Source: Hymenobacter cyanobacteriorum (GTDB lineage: Bacteria > Bacteroidota > Bacteroidia > Cytophagales > Hymenobacteraceae). From it: a stretch of DNA of 64,000 bases. Below the pieces are notes generated by a model. It had not been told where the DNA came from. It made no database searches and was given only the letters and a program-made list of their open reading frames with translations. The stretch is taken from contig NZ_JALBGC010000003.1 of NCBI RefSeq assembly GCF_022631375.1, positions 186,001-250,000 of the forward strand, written 5' to 3'. This document shows, one piece after another, positions 16,582-25,712 of the stretch (position 1 is the first letter of the stretch; each line of letters begins with the position of its first letter). Position numbers and translations under genes: made by a program.

Positions 16582-16912
16582 AGTGGCTCACGAAAATATT
16601 TTGAGGCTCGTGAGCCACTGTATCTGCCTACAAAATATTGCAAAACAAGATATTATGTCATACATGCAAAACAGCAAAAACACGCTACACATTTCTATAG
16701 GCAGGATTGTAGATTTCTAAGTTACGCGTATTAAATAATAGTAAATATCTAAGAAATTAGAATAGTGCAACGATTATGAAAATCTACAATTTCCGCCAGT
16801 GAATAGGTGCTCATGTATTGCCAACTGCCTTGCGATTTACAAAGCACTGATTTATAAAGCAGACCAACCATATACAGTGGCTCACGAGCACTATCAAAAC
16901 TTCGTGAGCCAC
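16582..16912. repeat. Two matching inverted repeats flanking an AT-rich non-coding region (candidate origin)
   Basis: Inverted repeats agtggctcacga/tcgtgagccact lie at 16,582-16,593/16,608-16,619 and, as 11 bp, at 16,877-16,887/16,902-16,912. Arms match between copies and both have exactly 14-base, unrelated spacers, which points to a protein-binding site rather than an RNA hairpin. The AT-rich interval between them contains further inverted pairs (ctgcctac/ataggcag and attgtagat/atctacaat). The region follows the helicase gene and has no coding capacity. It could be a replication origin or a control region for the terminase transcript. Confidence 0.55.
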
Positions 16913-16965
16913 CCTTATCACAACGCTTCTCAGCTTCTCCCATCACTAAAGTCACGGCCCACCTC

Positions 16966-17370
16966 ATGAATCCAGCTCAGACCTCCGACACTCCGCCCGC
17001 CACTGCTGACCAGCCTCCGCCGGCGCACCAAGATGCGCCAGGCCTCACGCTCTACCGCGACGGCTATGCCAACCTGAACGGCGAGGCCAGCCGGGCCCTG
17101 CCCAGCCAGGCCAGCGAGCTCGCCCTCTGGCCGCCTACCACCCGCCGCCGGCAGTGGCTCCTGCTGCCCGCAGACGGTGAGTTGGCCGGTGACATTCGGC
17201 TGGTGGGTCGCACCGACCGAGGCAGCCTCCGCTTTCGGGCGCCGGCACTGGCTGTGGCCCTGTTTGCAGCGCTTCCCGAGACCCAGCAGTCGCTAAAGTT
17301 GCAACTAGAGCCGATGGCCACTGGCTGGCGTTTGGTTGCACAAATCTGTGCAACAATACCTGTTCCATAA
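16966..17370 (+). CDS. Hypothetical protein upstream of the terminase
   Basis: A 134-residue protein with a Pro-rich, disordered N-terminus (about 1-28), then LTLYRDGYANLNGEASRAL and a beta-rich domain with RRRQWLLLPADGELAGDIRLVGRTDRGSLRFRAPALA. It resembles small Bacteroidota phage proteins found before the terminase, but I cannot assign a function. 30 bases separate it from the terminase small-subunit frame. Confidence 0.55.
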   Translation: MNPAQTSDTPPATADQPPPAHQDAPGLTLYRDGYANLNGEASRALPSQASELALWPPTTRRRQWLLLPADGELAGDIRLVGRTDRGSLRFRAPALAVALFAALPETQQSLKLQLEPMATGWRLVAQICATIPVP

Positions 17371-17406
17371 TTATCCATTGCGGCCCTTAGTAGCAGACCT
17401 TTGAGC

Positions 17407-17955
17407 ATGTCCACTTCTACACTTGTCTACACTTCAACGCCCGCGCCGGAGTGGCCGCCGCTGCCGACCTGGCGGGCCGCCTTCCTCGGCGCGCTGGCGC
17501 TGAACGGCAACGTGAGCGACGCAGCCAAGGCGGCGGGCATTTCCCGCGACACGGCCTACAAAGCCAAGGCCCGCAACCCCGATTTTGCCCAGGACTTTCA
17601 GACGGCCGAACGGATTGCCAGCGACGTGCTGCTGCGCGAGGCCTGGCGCCGCGCGGTGGAGGGCGGCCGCACCTATAAGTTCACGAAGGACGGCGACCCC
17701 ATCCTTCATCCGGAAACGGGTGAGCCCTACTACGAGATGGTATACAGCGACGCGCTGCTGACACTGCTGCTCAAAGCGCGCCTGCCCGAGCAGTTCGGCG
17801 ACAAGCTCCGCGTCGAGCAGACCATCAAGCAGGAGGCGGCCTACGACCTGAACCTGCTCACCCCCGACGAGAAGCAGGCGCTGCTGGCGATGAAGCGGCG
17901 GCTCCAAACCCTGCCGGCTACCACCAGTGATGAGGAGGGCTCGTACCATGACTGA
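17407..17955 (+). CDS. terS: Terminase small subunit (TerS-like)
   Basis: A 182-residue DNA-packaging protein. The N-terminal HTH, WRAAFLGALALNGNVSDAAKAAGISRDTAYKAKARNPDFAQDF, is the usual DNA-recognition domain of phBC6A51-type small terminases. It is followed by LLREAWRRAVEGG and a C-terminal LPEQFGDK segment common in the family. It overlaps the large subunit start by 8 bases, the classic terS-terL arrangement. Start at ATG 17,407 rather than TTG 17,401. Confidence 0.8.
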   Translation: MSTSTLVYTSTPAPEWPPLPTWRAAFLGALALNGNVSDAAKAAGISRDTAYKAKARNPDFAQDFQTAERIASDVLLREAWRRAVEGGRTYKFTKDGDPILHPETGEPYYEMVYSDALLTLLLKARLPEQFGDKLRVEQTIKQEAAYDLNLLTPDEKQALLAMKRRLQTLPATTSDEEGSYHD

Positions 17956-19453
17956 ACCCGAAGTTGATTACGCCATGCTCCTGAGCGAAGTGAGCGAGGA
18001 CGAGCTGGTGGCCAGCCTCTGCGAGGACCGCTTTTACTTCTTCTTCCTCGAATTCTGGGAGACCATCGAAGCCGTGGAGCTGGTGCCGAACTGGCACATC
18101 GAATACCTCTGCGACCAGTTGCAGCAGGTGTACGAGGCCTGGGCCGCCAAGCGCGCCCAGCCCGACGTGCTCATCAACGTGCCGCCTGGCACCAGCAAAA
18201 GCACCACCGTGACCCAGCTGTTTCCGGCCTGGCTCTGGCTCAAGCACGCCGGCATCCGCATCCTGAGCAGCAGCCACACGGCCCCGCTGGCCACCAGCCA
18301 CGCGGTGAAAAGCCGGCTGTGCCTGAAGAGTCCGAAGTTTCAGCGGCTGTTTCCCGGTCGCCTCGACTTCCAGGACGACCAGGACGGCAAAACCGATTAC
18401 CGCAACACGGCCCTGGGCCAGCGCTTCAGCACGAGCACCGGCACCGGCGGGGCCATGGGCAACCACGCCGATTTCATCCTCATCGATGACCCGCTCAATC
18501 CCCAGGGCGGGGCCAGCGAGAACGGCCGCCGGGCCGCCGAGGACCACCTCAAGACCCTGGCCACCCGCAAGACCGACAAGGCCCGCAGCGTCACGGTGCT
18601 GGTGATGCAGCGGATTCACGAGCTCGACCCCGCCGGCCTGTGGCTGGCCAGTGGCCGCCGCCTACGCCACATCTGCCTGCCCGGCGAACTGACCAAGGAC
18701 GCCCAAACCGGCGAGCTCGGCAAGCAGGTGCGCCCGGCCGAGCTGGTGGCCCGCTATACCGACGGCCTGCTCGATACCTCACGCCTCGGCCGGGAGGTAC
18801 TGGAAGGCCTAAAAACCACGCTCGGCTCCTACGGCTACGCCGGCCAGGTGCAGCAACTGCCCAGCCCCGACGAGGGCGGCATCCTCAAAAAAACCTGGTT
18901 CCGCACGATTTCGGTAGAGGCCTTCCAGGCTCTGGCCGGCCCTCGCGGGGCCGTCTGGCTCTTCGACGCCGACACGGCCTACACCGCCGACCAGAAGAAC
19001 GACCCCAGCGCCCTGGTGGCCAGCTGCTACCTGGGCCAGACGCTCTACGTGCGCTATGCCGGCGAGATGTGGCTGGAGCTGCCGGACCTCAAGAAGCGGC
19101 TACCGGAACTGCTGGCCGCGCACAGCTACTCCCGCCAGAGCAAGCTCTACGTTGAGCCCAAGGCCTCGGGCAAAAGCGTGGTGCAGGAGCTGCGCGCCAT
19201 CAGCCAGCTCAACGTGGTGGAAGCGCCGAGCCCGACTGGTAGCAAGCTCGAACGGGTCCACGGCGTGTCGCCCTTCATCGAGGCCGGCCGCGTGGTGCTC
19301 CTCGACGGGGCCTGGAACGAAGCCTTCGTTACCCAGTGCGCCGGCTTCCCCACTGCCGCCCACGACGACATGCTCGACTGCCTGTGCCAGGCCATCGCCC
19401 GCTACAACCTGAAGCCGCGCCGCCGCAGCGCCCTCTCCGAAGTCATTACCTAA
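17948..19453 (+). CDS. terL: Terminase large subunit (TerL)
   Basis: A 501-residue ATPase-nuclease that would package phage DNA. The N-terminal ATPase has Walker A VPPGTSKST (about 78-86), Walker B FILIDDPL (about 175-182) and coupling motif SVTVLVMQRIHELD. The RNase H-like nuclease domain has WLFDADTAYTADQKNDPSA near 340 and the closing HDDMLDCL near 480. The ATPase and nuclease residues look intact. The next two genes are tiny and are followed by a tape measure gene; the portal, protease and capsid genes that normally follow terL are absent. Confidence 0.92.
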   Translation: MTEPEVDYAMLLSEVSEDELVASLCEDRFYFFFLEFWETIEAVELVPNWHIEYLCDQLQQVYEAWAAKRAQPDVLINVPPGTSKSTTVTQLFPAWLWLKHAGIRILSSSHTAPLATSHAVKSRLCLKSPKFQRLFPGRLDFQDDQDGKTDYRNTALGQRFSTSTGTGGAMGNHADFILIDDPLNPQGGASENGRRAAEDHLKTLATRKTDKARSVTVLVMQRIHELDPAGLWLASGRRLRHICLPGELTKDAQTGELGKQVRPAELVARYTDGLLDTSRLGREVLEGLKTTLGSYGYAGQVQQLPSPDEGGILKKTWFRTISVEAFQALAGPRGAVWLFDADTAYTADQKNDPSALVASCYLGQTLYVRYAGEMWLELPDLKKRLPELLAAHSYSRQSKLYVEPKASGKSVVQELRAISQLNVVEAPSPTGSKLERVHGVSPFIEAGRVVLLDGAWNEAFVTQCAGFPTAAHDDMLDCLCQAIARYNLKPRRRSALSEVIT

Positions 19454-19465
19454 TCCCCTAATCCC

Positions 19466-19750
19466 ATGTCTTTCCCCCTTCCAACACCACGCGAGCAACT
19501 TGCCCGGCTTACGGTCCACACCGCTTATGTTGAAGCCCTGACAGCGGCGACGGCCCCCGTCTTTACCATCGACGCGGACCCCGACGGCCCCGATGAGCCA
19601 ATTGAGTTGACATTCATCAACGACGAGAGCCTGGAGCGCGTGAAGGCCGTGCTGCTGGCCGAGATGCGCCGCACTGCCCAGCTTTTGGAGGCACAAATAG
19701 CAGCTGCGGGGAGCGCTTCTACCGAGTTATCCGCTCCTTCCTACTCGTAG
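19466..19750 (+). CDS. Small hypothetical phage protein
   Basis: A 94-residue acidic protein (FTIDADPDGPDEPIELTFINDESLERVKAVLLAEMRRTAQLLEAQ), 12 bases after terL and 2 bases before the next gene. Its position just upstream of a likely tail assembly chaperone suggests a tail-region protein, but nothing in the sequence defines it. Confidence 0.5.
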   Translation: MSFPLPTPREQLARLTVHTAYVEALTAATAPVFTIDADPDGPDEPIELTFINDESLERVKAVLLAEMRRTAQLLEAQIAAAGSASTELSAPSYS

Positions 19751-19752
19751 CC

Positions 19753-20031
19753 ATGCCGACGACCCTAACGCTCAGCGGCACGGATGGCAGCTCCCGTCCC
19801 GTAGTGCTGCCGACGAGCTGGCTTGACATCACCGTCGGACAACTGCTGCGGCTTACAACCGAACCCAACACGCCGCGGCTGTGCATTCTCAGTGACATGA
19901 CCCCGGAAGAACTAGCGCGCATTGACCCGCCCGACCTGCTCTACTTCGCCAATTGCCTGGAATTCATGACCGACCGCGAGTCATTAGCCGAATTGCTCAC
20001 TTTCTTTCTCCCCTTCGCCCATGGCCGCTGA
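19753..20031 (+). CDS. Probable tail assembly chaperone
   Basis: A 92-residue protein: a beta segment with VVLPTSWLDITVGQLLRL, then an acidic helical part, LCILSDMTPEELARIDPPDLLYFANCLEFM. This 'dIT.gQ...l......l..LsgmtpEEl..l...dl' layout is common in small proteins encoded immediately before tape measure genes in Bacteroidota phages. It overlaps the tape measure gene by 11 bases. The chaperone role is inferred from position and pattern. Confidence 0.5.
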   Translation: MPTTLTLSGTDGSSRPVVLPTSWLDITVGQLLRLTTEPNTPRLCILSDMTPEELARIDPPDLLYFANCLEFMTDRESLAELLTFFLPFAHGR

Positions 20032-22996
20032 TAACCAAATCATTTTACAGGTGAAGCTTGACGAGGGCAAAACCCTGGAGCAGCTGCAGGCCTTGGTGCT
20101 TGAAATTGAAGCAACCAAGAAAGCGCAAGTGGACCTTTCAGCGGCCAAAAAGGCCGGGGCCGTCACGGAACAAGAGTATTCCAAGCAGGTAGTTGACCTA
20201 CGACTCCAACTCAAAGGCCAGCAGGTCGAACAAACTAACCTCACCAAAAACCTCGACCTCTACCGCACGGCGACCGGTGAGTTGGGCAATACTTACAAAG
20301 GCACCCAGGCCCAGCTCAGCCTCGCGCAGCGCCAGTACCAGGTGCTGCAGGAAAGCCAGAACGGCAGCACGGAGTCGACGAAGGTGTTGAGCGAAACCAT
20401 TGCCAACCTGCGCTCGACGCTGGCCAAGACGGATGAGCAGCAGGGTCTGTTTGTCCGGAACATCGGCAACTACCCCAAAGGCGAAAGCCTGGAACCGCTG
20501 ATTCAGCAGCTTGTGCACCTGCAGGAAGTGCAGAAGCAGCTGCCCGCCGGCAGCCAGGCCGCGGCGGAGGCACAGAAGCAAATTGGCTTTCAGTTCGGCA
20601 AGCTCAACGAGTCGGCGGCCAGCGCGGGCCTGACCCAGACGGCCCTCAACAACAAATTGCAGGACTACGGCGAGCGCCTGCGGCCCGCCACCACTGAACT
20701 GGCTAAGCTCACCATTGCCCAAGACGAAGTAGCCCGCAGCGCTGGCAAGGAGAGCGAGGAGTTTGCGAAAATCGGCTTTCAGATTGGGGCGACACGAAAG
20801 GCTATTTCAGCCGTGCCGCCCGAGCTGGCCAAGGTGCCCACCGCTGCCGACACGGCGAAAAAATCGCTGTTTGATGCAGCCAACAGTACCGGTATCTGGG
20901 GCCAGTCCATCGGCAAGGCCCAGCAGTTTCTCGCGCCCTTTCGCACCGGGCTCGACGTGTTGAAAGGCGCGTTCAAGGGCGTGAAGGAAGGAGAGGAAGC
21001 TGCCGCGGAAGGCACGAAGGTGCTGAAAATTGGCTTGGCGGAAATTGGTATCGGCCTCATCATTCTGGCCCTCACGACGCTCGTTTCGTATTTTACGCAG
21101 AGTGCGGAGGGTATGAAAATTATCAAGGGCCTGACCTCGGGCCTGGGGGCAGCGTTTCAGGTGCTCACCGACATCGTGACGGGCACCGGCCGGGCCATTG
21201 CCCTGGTGTTTCAGGGGGATTTCAAGGGTGCCGCCAAACAGCTCGGCGACCAGTTCACGGGCGTGGGGGCAAAAATTGCTAATGCAGCGAAGGAAGGCTA
21301 TAGCCTAGTAGGGGCTGAAAAGGAGCTTATCAAAGCCCGGCGCGAACTGGAAATTGCCGATGTACGCGAGCAAAGCCGCGTGAACGTGTTGTTGCGACTC
21401 AGCAAGGACCGCAGCAAGTCCGCCACCGAGCAGCTGGCCGCCCTGAAGGAAGCGGGCGAAATCGAGGCCCGGCTGACGGCGGCCCAGATTACCCAGCAGG
21501 AAAAGGAGCTGGATTTAATTGAGCGCAAAATCAAGCTCAAGGGTTCGGGTGCGAAAGGCGATTTGTTGCAGGAAGAGGCCGATAAGAAAAAGCAGATTGC
21601 TGAGACGCTGGCTGCTCAGGACGAAACCAACGCCAAAATTCAGGTCCGCGAGTCGGTGTTCCGCCAGAAGCTGGCTGCTGATAGGCTGGCCGCGCAAAAG
21701 GCGGCAGCCGCGGCCCAGGCCCAGGCGGTGCAGGATGAGATTAAAAACCGGATTACCCAGACCGAAACGGCGCTGTTGTCGGTAAAGACAGGCAGCGAAA
21801 AGGAGCTGCAGCTGCGTGAGAAGCTGGTGCACCAGCAGGCCGAACTCGAAGCCGCCACCGAGAAAAAGACGGCAGCTGACCGGGCTCTGATTCGCGCGAA
21901 ATCGCTGGTGGAGATTGAGAAGCTGGAGGAAGAATTTCAGCAGAAGCAGCAGGACAACGCCCGCAAGTTTCTCGACGACCAGCTGAAAAACGACCAGCAG
22001 GCCATCGCCAACGAAAAGCGGGTACGCGAGGAACGCAAGGCCGAAACCGTTTCAGCCTACACCCGCGACCTGGCCGTGCTGGAGCGCAGCCTTGACGCGC
22101 GCCGGCTGGCCATCGAAACCGATTACGCCGAGGGCCGCGCCTCGAAAAAGCAGTACGAGGCCGGGCTGAACGTGATTGAGCAGGGCGGGTTTGCGGCCCG
22201 CTTGGTGCTGGCCAAGCACCACAACCAGGACGTGACCAAGGCCGAAAAAGAGCTGACCCGCGCCCTGAATTCGGAGCTGCTGAAGCGAACCGAAAAGGAG
22301 AACGCCGAGTATCAGCAGCGACTCGACGTGGCCAGCGCCTTCGGCCAGGAAATTGGCAGCCTGTTCGCCCAGACGCTGAACGATACGGGAGCCTCGCTGG
22401 AAGATTTCGCCGCCAAGGTGCTGATTCTGATTCTGGATAGCCTCGAAAAAGCGGTACTGGCGGCTCAGGCCGAAACGGTGGCCAACGCCATCGCCAAAGG
22501 CGGGGTGTACGGCATCATCGAAGCCGCCGCTGAGGTGGCCCTCATCACGGCCGCTTTCGAGGGTGCCAAGGCCATCATTTCCAAGCCTTCTTCCAAGCAG
22601 TTCGCCGAAGGCACCGTGCTCGGTGGCCCATCCCACGCTAACGGCGGCATTCAGTTGTTTTCGCCCAGCGGTCACCATTACGGAGAGGCTGAGGGCGGCG
22701 AGATAATTATGACCAAAGGAGTCTGGAACAACCCGCTGCTCAGGCCGCTGGCCAGCACCCTGAACGTGCTCGGCGGCGGTGCCCCACTCATGCCCCGCGT
22801 CCATATGGCCGTGGGTGGCGTGACCGCTACGCAATCAGCGGGCTACCTACGCGGTGATTCCATGATAGTCGACCCGAAGGCATTGGGCCAAGCCGTCGCC
22901 GCCGCCCTTTCAAAAACCCGCATCGAAACCAAGGTCAGCAACATCAAGCGTGGCCTGGCAAAGGACGCCTACAACAACAGCATCAGCAGCTTCTAG
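20021..22996 (+). CDS. Phage tail tape measure protein
   Basis: A 991-residue protein. Residues about 1-150 and 430-680 are long Ala/Glu/Lys/Gln-rich coiled coils. A hydrophobic stretch, IGLAEIGIGLIILALTTLVSYF (about 340-361), is the usual membrane-inserting segment. A second hydrophobic Ala-rich stretch lies near 800-850. It is followed by the GG-rich ..FAEGTVLGGPSHANGGIQLF..EAEGGEIIM motif seen near the end of many tape measure proteins. It would set tail length and guide DNA through the membrane. The length implies a long siphovirus-like tail, yet no tail-tube gene is present. Confidence 0.85.
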   Translation: MAADNQIILQVKLDEGKTLEQLQALVLEIEATKKAQVDLSAAKKAGAVTEQEYSKQVVDLRLQLKGQQVEQTNLTKNLDLYRTATGELGNTYKGTQAQLSLAQRQYQVLQESQNGSTESTKVLSETIANLRSTLAKTDEQQGLFVRNIGNYPKGESLEPLIQQLVHLQEVQKQLPAGSQAAAEAQKQIGFQFGKLNESAASAGLTQTALNNKLQDYGERLRPATTELAKLTIAQDEVARSAGKESEEFAKIGFQIGATRKAISAVPPELAKVPTAADTAKKSLFDAANSTGIWGQSIGKAQQFLAPFRTGLDVLKGAFKGVKEGEEAAAEGTKVLKIGLAEIGIGLIILALTTLVSYFTQSAEGMKIIKGLTSGLGAAFQVLTDIVTGTGRAIALVFQGDFKGAAKQLGDQFTGVGAKIANAAKEGYSLVGAEKELIKARRELEIADVREQSRVNVLLRLSKDRSKSATEQLAALKEAGEIEARLTAAQITQQEKELDLIERKIKLKGSGAKGDLLQEEADKKKQIAETLAAQDETNAKIQVRESVFRQKLAADRLAAQKAAAAAQAQAVQDEIKNRITQTETALLSVKTGSEKELQLREKLVHQQAELEAATEKKTAADRALIRAKSLVEIEKLEEEFQQKQQDNARKFLDDQLKNDQQAIANEKRVREERKAETVSAYTRDLAVLERSLDARRLAIETDYAEGRASKKQYEAGLNVIEQGGFAARLVLAKHHNQDVTKAEKELTRALNSELLKRTEKENAEYQQRLDVASAFGQEIGSLFAQTLNDTGASLEDFAAKVLILILDSLEKAVLAAQAETVANAIAKGGVYGIIEAAAEVALITAAFEGAKAIISKPSSKQFAEGTVLGGPSHANGGIQLFSPSGHHYGEAEGGEIIMTKGVWNNPLLRPLASTLNVLGGGAPLMPRVHMAVGGVTATQSAGYLRGDSMIVDPKALGQAVAAALSKTRIETKVSNIKRGLAKDAYNNSISSF

Positions 22997-23000
22997 CGCC

Positions 23001-25187
23001 ATGACTCACAACGAAATCTGGCTACCATACGGCGGCCGCCTGGTGCGCCTCGACTTATCGGAAGATTCCGAGCTGTTGCCCTCCTTCGCCGCGAACGACC
23101 GGACGAAGCCCGAGAGCATCGAGAACGATTACGCGCCCGAATTCAGCGTGCCCGGGAACCAAAACAACCACCGACTACTGCGCCACGCCGCCGCTACCGG
23201 CCCGGCCCGGGGCCAGGCCTACGCCCGGCTGCCGTGCCTGCTGGTGTCCGATGGTGTGGAAACGCTGCCCATCGGTATGCTGCTGATAAAGGGCTACGAA
23301 GGCGGGCAGTACCAGCTTCAGCTTACTGGCGGCAACCGCCGGCTCGCTGACCAGCTCAAAACCGAATTGGGCGAGGACAAGCTACTCTCCGACCTAGATT
23401 TTTCGCGCTTCGACCACGTATGGAACCCCGCTAACATCACGGCCCGGCTCAGCTATGACTATTGGGCCGCGAACGGGTACGGTTATGAGGTTGTTGAGCG
23501 TGGAAAGCCCTTAAGTCTCGAAAGCCTCGACCCCTACACGCTTTTCCCCAGCGTCAGCGGCCAACTGATTTTCAAGCAGATTCTGGCTGATGCTGGCTTT
23601 ACCGCCGATGAGCTGGATGACGAGCCGCTGTTCGCCGCGCTGAACGTGCCAACGGCCAACCCCTACGTGTACCCGCAGGATTTCCGCGATGCCCGTGCCC
23701 TGCAGGCCGGCCTCATCGTTCAGGCTATTTCCAGTGGGCAAGGCAACCCGCTGGAAAAAACCGCAGAATTTCCGCCGGAAAAACTCAATTTCGCCTTCAC
23801 CAGCTTGGCGCCCTACCGCGCACCCACGGCCACCACCTACACGGCCGGCGTGTACACCGTCGAAACGTTGGGCTACTACAACGTCAACGCCTCGGTGCTG
23901 CTCAACTACGGGTGTGACGACCACTTCCCGCATTCGGGCCGGGTGAGCTGCAAGGTCATGCTCTACATCAACGGGCAGCCGGTGCTCGATGCCAACGGCG
24001 ACCAGATTGCCTACTTCCAGCCCGACCGCATCATCGGCTACAAAGAGGAAACGTTCACGCCCTATCTGGGCAAGTGGCTGCTGCACCCTGGTGATACGGT
24101 CAGTCTGTGGTGGCAGGGCGACGAATGGGAGCACAATGGCCAGGACCCCACCGACCCGCGTTGGCGCGTGGCCGATACCGGCGGCCGGCTGGCCAAGGCC
24201 GGGCTGCCAGGTGATTTGTACGTGTACCTGCCGGCCACGCTCACGGTGGAGCTGCTGGAGGAATTCCCGCGCGGCGGCCTCATCAAGCTCAATCAATGGC
24301 TGCCCGCAGAGATGACCCAGCTGGCATTCTTGAAATCGATTTTTCTACTTCTTGGCATCACTTGCCAAACAGACCCCTACCGCCCGCACCTGCGTCTGGC
24401 CACCGGTGACAAACTGCTCGAAAACATTCCCAAGGCCCGCAACTGGAGCAGCAAGCTTGATGCCGCAGCCGCCCCCGGCCGGCTGCCCGAGCGGTCGCTG
24501 GCCTTCCGTTTCGGCGACTACGGCAAGAAAAATGCATTGCTCTGGACCGAGGACGAGCACGTAACGAAGGGTTACGGCGACGGGCACATTCTGGTAGATG
24601 ACGAGGTACTGCCTGCGAAATACGAGCTGGCTACCCTGCCCTTCGCGGCCAGCGAACTCAGCCCCACCGTGCCGGGCGTGCTGCGCATCCTCAACTACGA
24701 GCTGCCCGACCTGAGCGCCACGACTTACAACAGCATCACGGCCAAACCTCGCTTGGTGCTGCGCCAGGCCATGCCTATGCAGGCCGTGCAGGTGCTGAAC
24801 AATCCCGATAATCCAGCCGCTGGAAAAACAGCCGTGAGTACCACGTTCAGCTTTTTCGCGGGCCTCGACCCGGGCCTGCTGCTCAACGGCACGGTGCTCA
24901 CCCACTACTGGCAGGATTTACGAGCAATGTTGGACGAAAGCCGCTATCTGGTGGAGCGTTTCCGCCTCTCAGCTACTGACGTGGCCACGCTGGATTTCAG
25001 CGTGCCGGTGTGGGTGGCGGCTTTTAATGATTTCTTCGCCGTGTCACAGGTGGTAGAGTTCGACCCACACCGCAGTACCGAGGTGCACTTGGTGCGGCTC
25101 AATGCCAAGCACCTGCCCCCACCGTCTGTGCCTGGTGAGGGCGTAGAGTTCTGGGTGCAGGAGTTCGCTGGAGCTGAATTCTATTAA
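23001..25187 (+). CDS. Phage tail / baseplate-like structural protein
   Basis: A 728-residue protein following the tape measure gene, where distal tail or baseplate genes normally sit. It has a repeated beta-rich composition (PYVYPQDF, YVYLPATLTVELLEEFPRGG) and an N-terminus, EIWLPYGGRLVRLDLSEDSELLPSFAANDRTKPESIENDYAPEF, typical of large unnamed tail proteins in Bacteroidota prophages. There is no receptor-binding tip, lysin or fibre gene downstream, so the tail block ends here. ATG 23,001 is used; earlier codons lie in the tape measure gene. Specific function unassigned. Confidence 0.65.
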   Translation: MTHNEIWLPYGGRLVRLDLSEDSELLPSFAANDRTKPESIENDYAPEFSVPGNQNNHRLLRHAAATGPARGQAYARLPCLLVSDGVETLPIGMLLIKGYEGGQYQLQLTGGNRRLADQLKTELGEDKLLSDLDFSRFDHVWNPANITARLSYDYWAANGYGYEVVERGKPLSLESLDPYTLFPSVSGQLIFKQILADAGFTADELDDEPLFAALNVPTANPYVYPQDFRDARALQAGLIVQAISSGQGNPLEKTAEFPPEKLNFAFTSLAPYRAPTATTYTAGVYTVETLGYYNVNASVLLNYGCDDHFPHSGRVSCKVMLYINGQPVLDANGDQIAYFQPDRIIGYKEETFTPYLGKWLLHPGDTVSLWWQGDEWEHNGQDPTDPRWRVADTGGRLAKAGLPGDLYVYLPATLTVELLEEFPRGGLIKLNQWLPAEMTQLAFLKSIFLLLGITCQTDPYRPHLRLATGDKLLENIPKARNWSSKLDAAAAPGRLPERSLAFRFGDYGKKNALLWTEDEHVTKGYGDGHILVDDEVLPAKYELATLPFAASELSPTVPGVLRILNYELPDLSATTYNSITAKPRLVLRQAMPMQAVQVLNNPDNPAAGKTAVSTTFSFFAGLDPGLLLNGTVLTHYWQDLRAMLDESRYLVERFRLSATDVATLDFSVPVWVAAFNDFFAVSQVVEFDPHRSTEVHLVRLNAKHLPPPSVPGEGVEFWVQEFAGAEFY

Positions 25188-25338
25188 TGCTCAGTGGGCA
25201 GCTTATGGCGTCTGCACTTAGTCATTTTTGCACGCTATAAGTAACATGTCATTGCCGCGTCGGTGAGTGAACAGGCGGCCAGACCGAGCATTGGCATTAG
25301 CTTATATGAAGCTGATAGATAATGTGTTGCCCTATATT

Positions 25339-25644
25339 TTAATCGCCGAAGAATTCGCGCACGGCCGCTTCGCTGACGATATACTTATTTCCAACACGCC
25401 GGTGGCGTATACCACCCCGTATGGGACCCACTTTTAGCAGTTGGCGGATTTTTGCTTCACAGAAACCAATTCGCATTACCAGCCGGTCATTATATCCACG
25501 CCCAGGTGTGGGCTTCATTCCAAGGTGATATGTCCTAGCCAATGTTTCATTGCTATCAGCTTGCATAGCTTCAATTTGGACAGCCATTTCTTTAACCTGG
25601 GATACAAGTGCTTCGAACTGGTGGAAGGTTGGGACTTGATACAT
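25339..25644 (-). CDS. Excisionase-type HTH protein, paralogue C
   Basis: A 101-residue protein whose C-terminal 65 residues (YHLGMKPTPGRGYNDRLVMRIGFCEAKIRQLLKVGPIRGGIRHRRVGNKYIVSEAAVREFFGD) closely parallel the next gene. It is a small winged HTH with the terminal AVREFFGD strand also seen in the 11,908 gene (AVREYMGD). The N-terminal helix probably dimerises. AT-rich compared with its twin. Convergent with the tail gene; the 150-base gap between them shows nothing else. Confidence 0.6.
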   Translation of the reverse strand: MYQVPTFHQFEALVSQVKEMAVQIEAMQADSNETLARTYHLGMKPTPGRGYNDRLVMRIGFCEAKIRQLLKVGPIRGGIRHRRVGNKYIVSEAAVREFFGD

Positions 25645-25712
25645 AGAATGGACTGCATGGAGATGTAATGGTAGAGCATTCTATCCTATCCCACACAAAA
25701 AGACGGTGTTTG

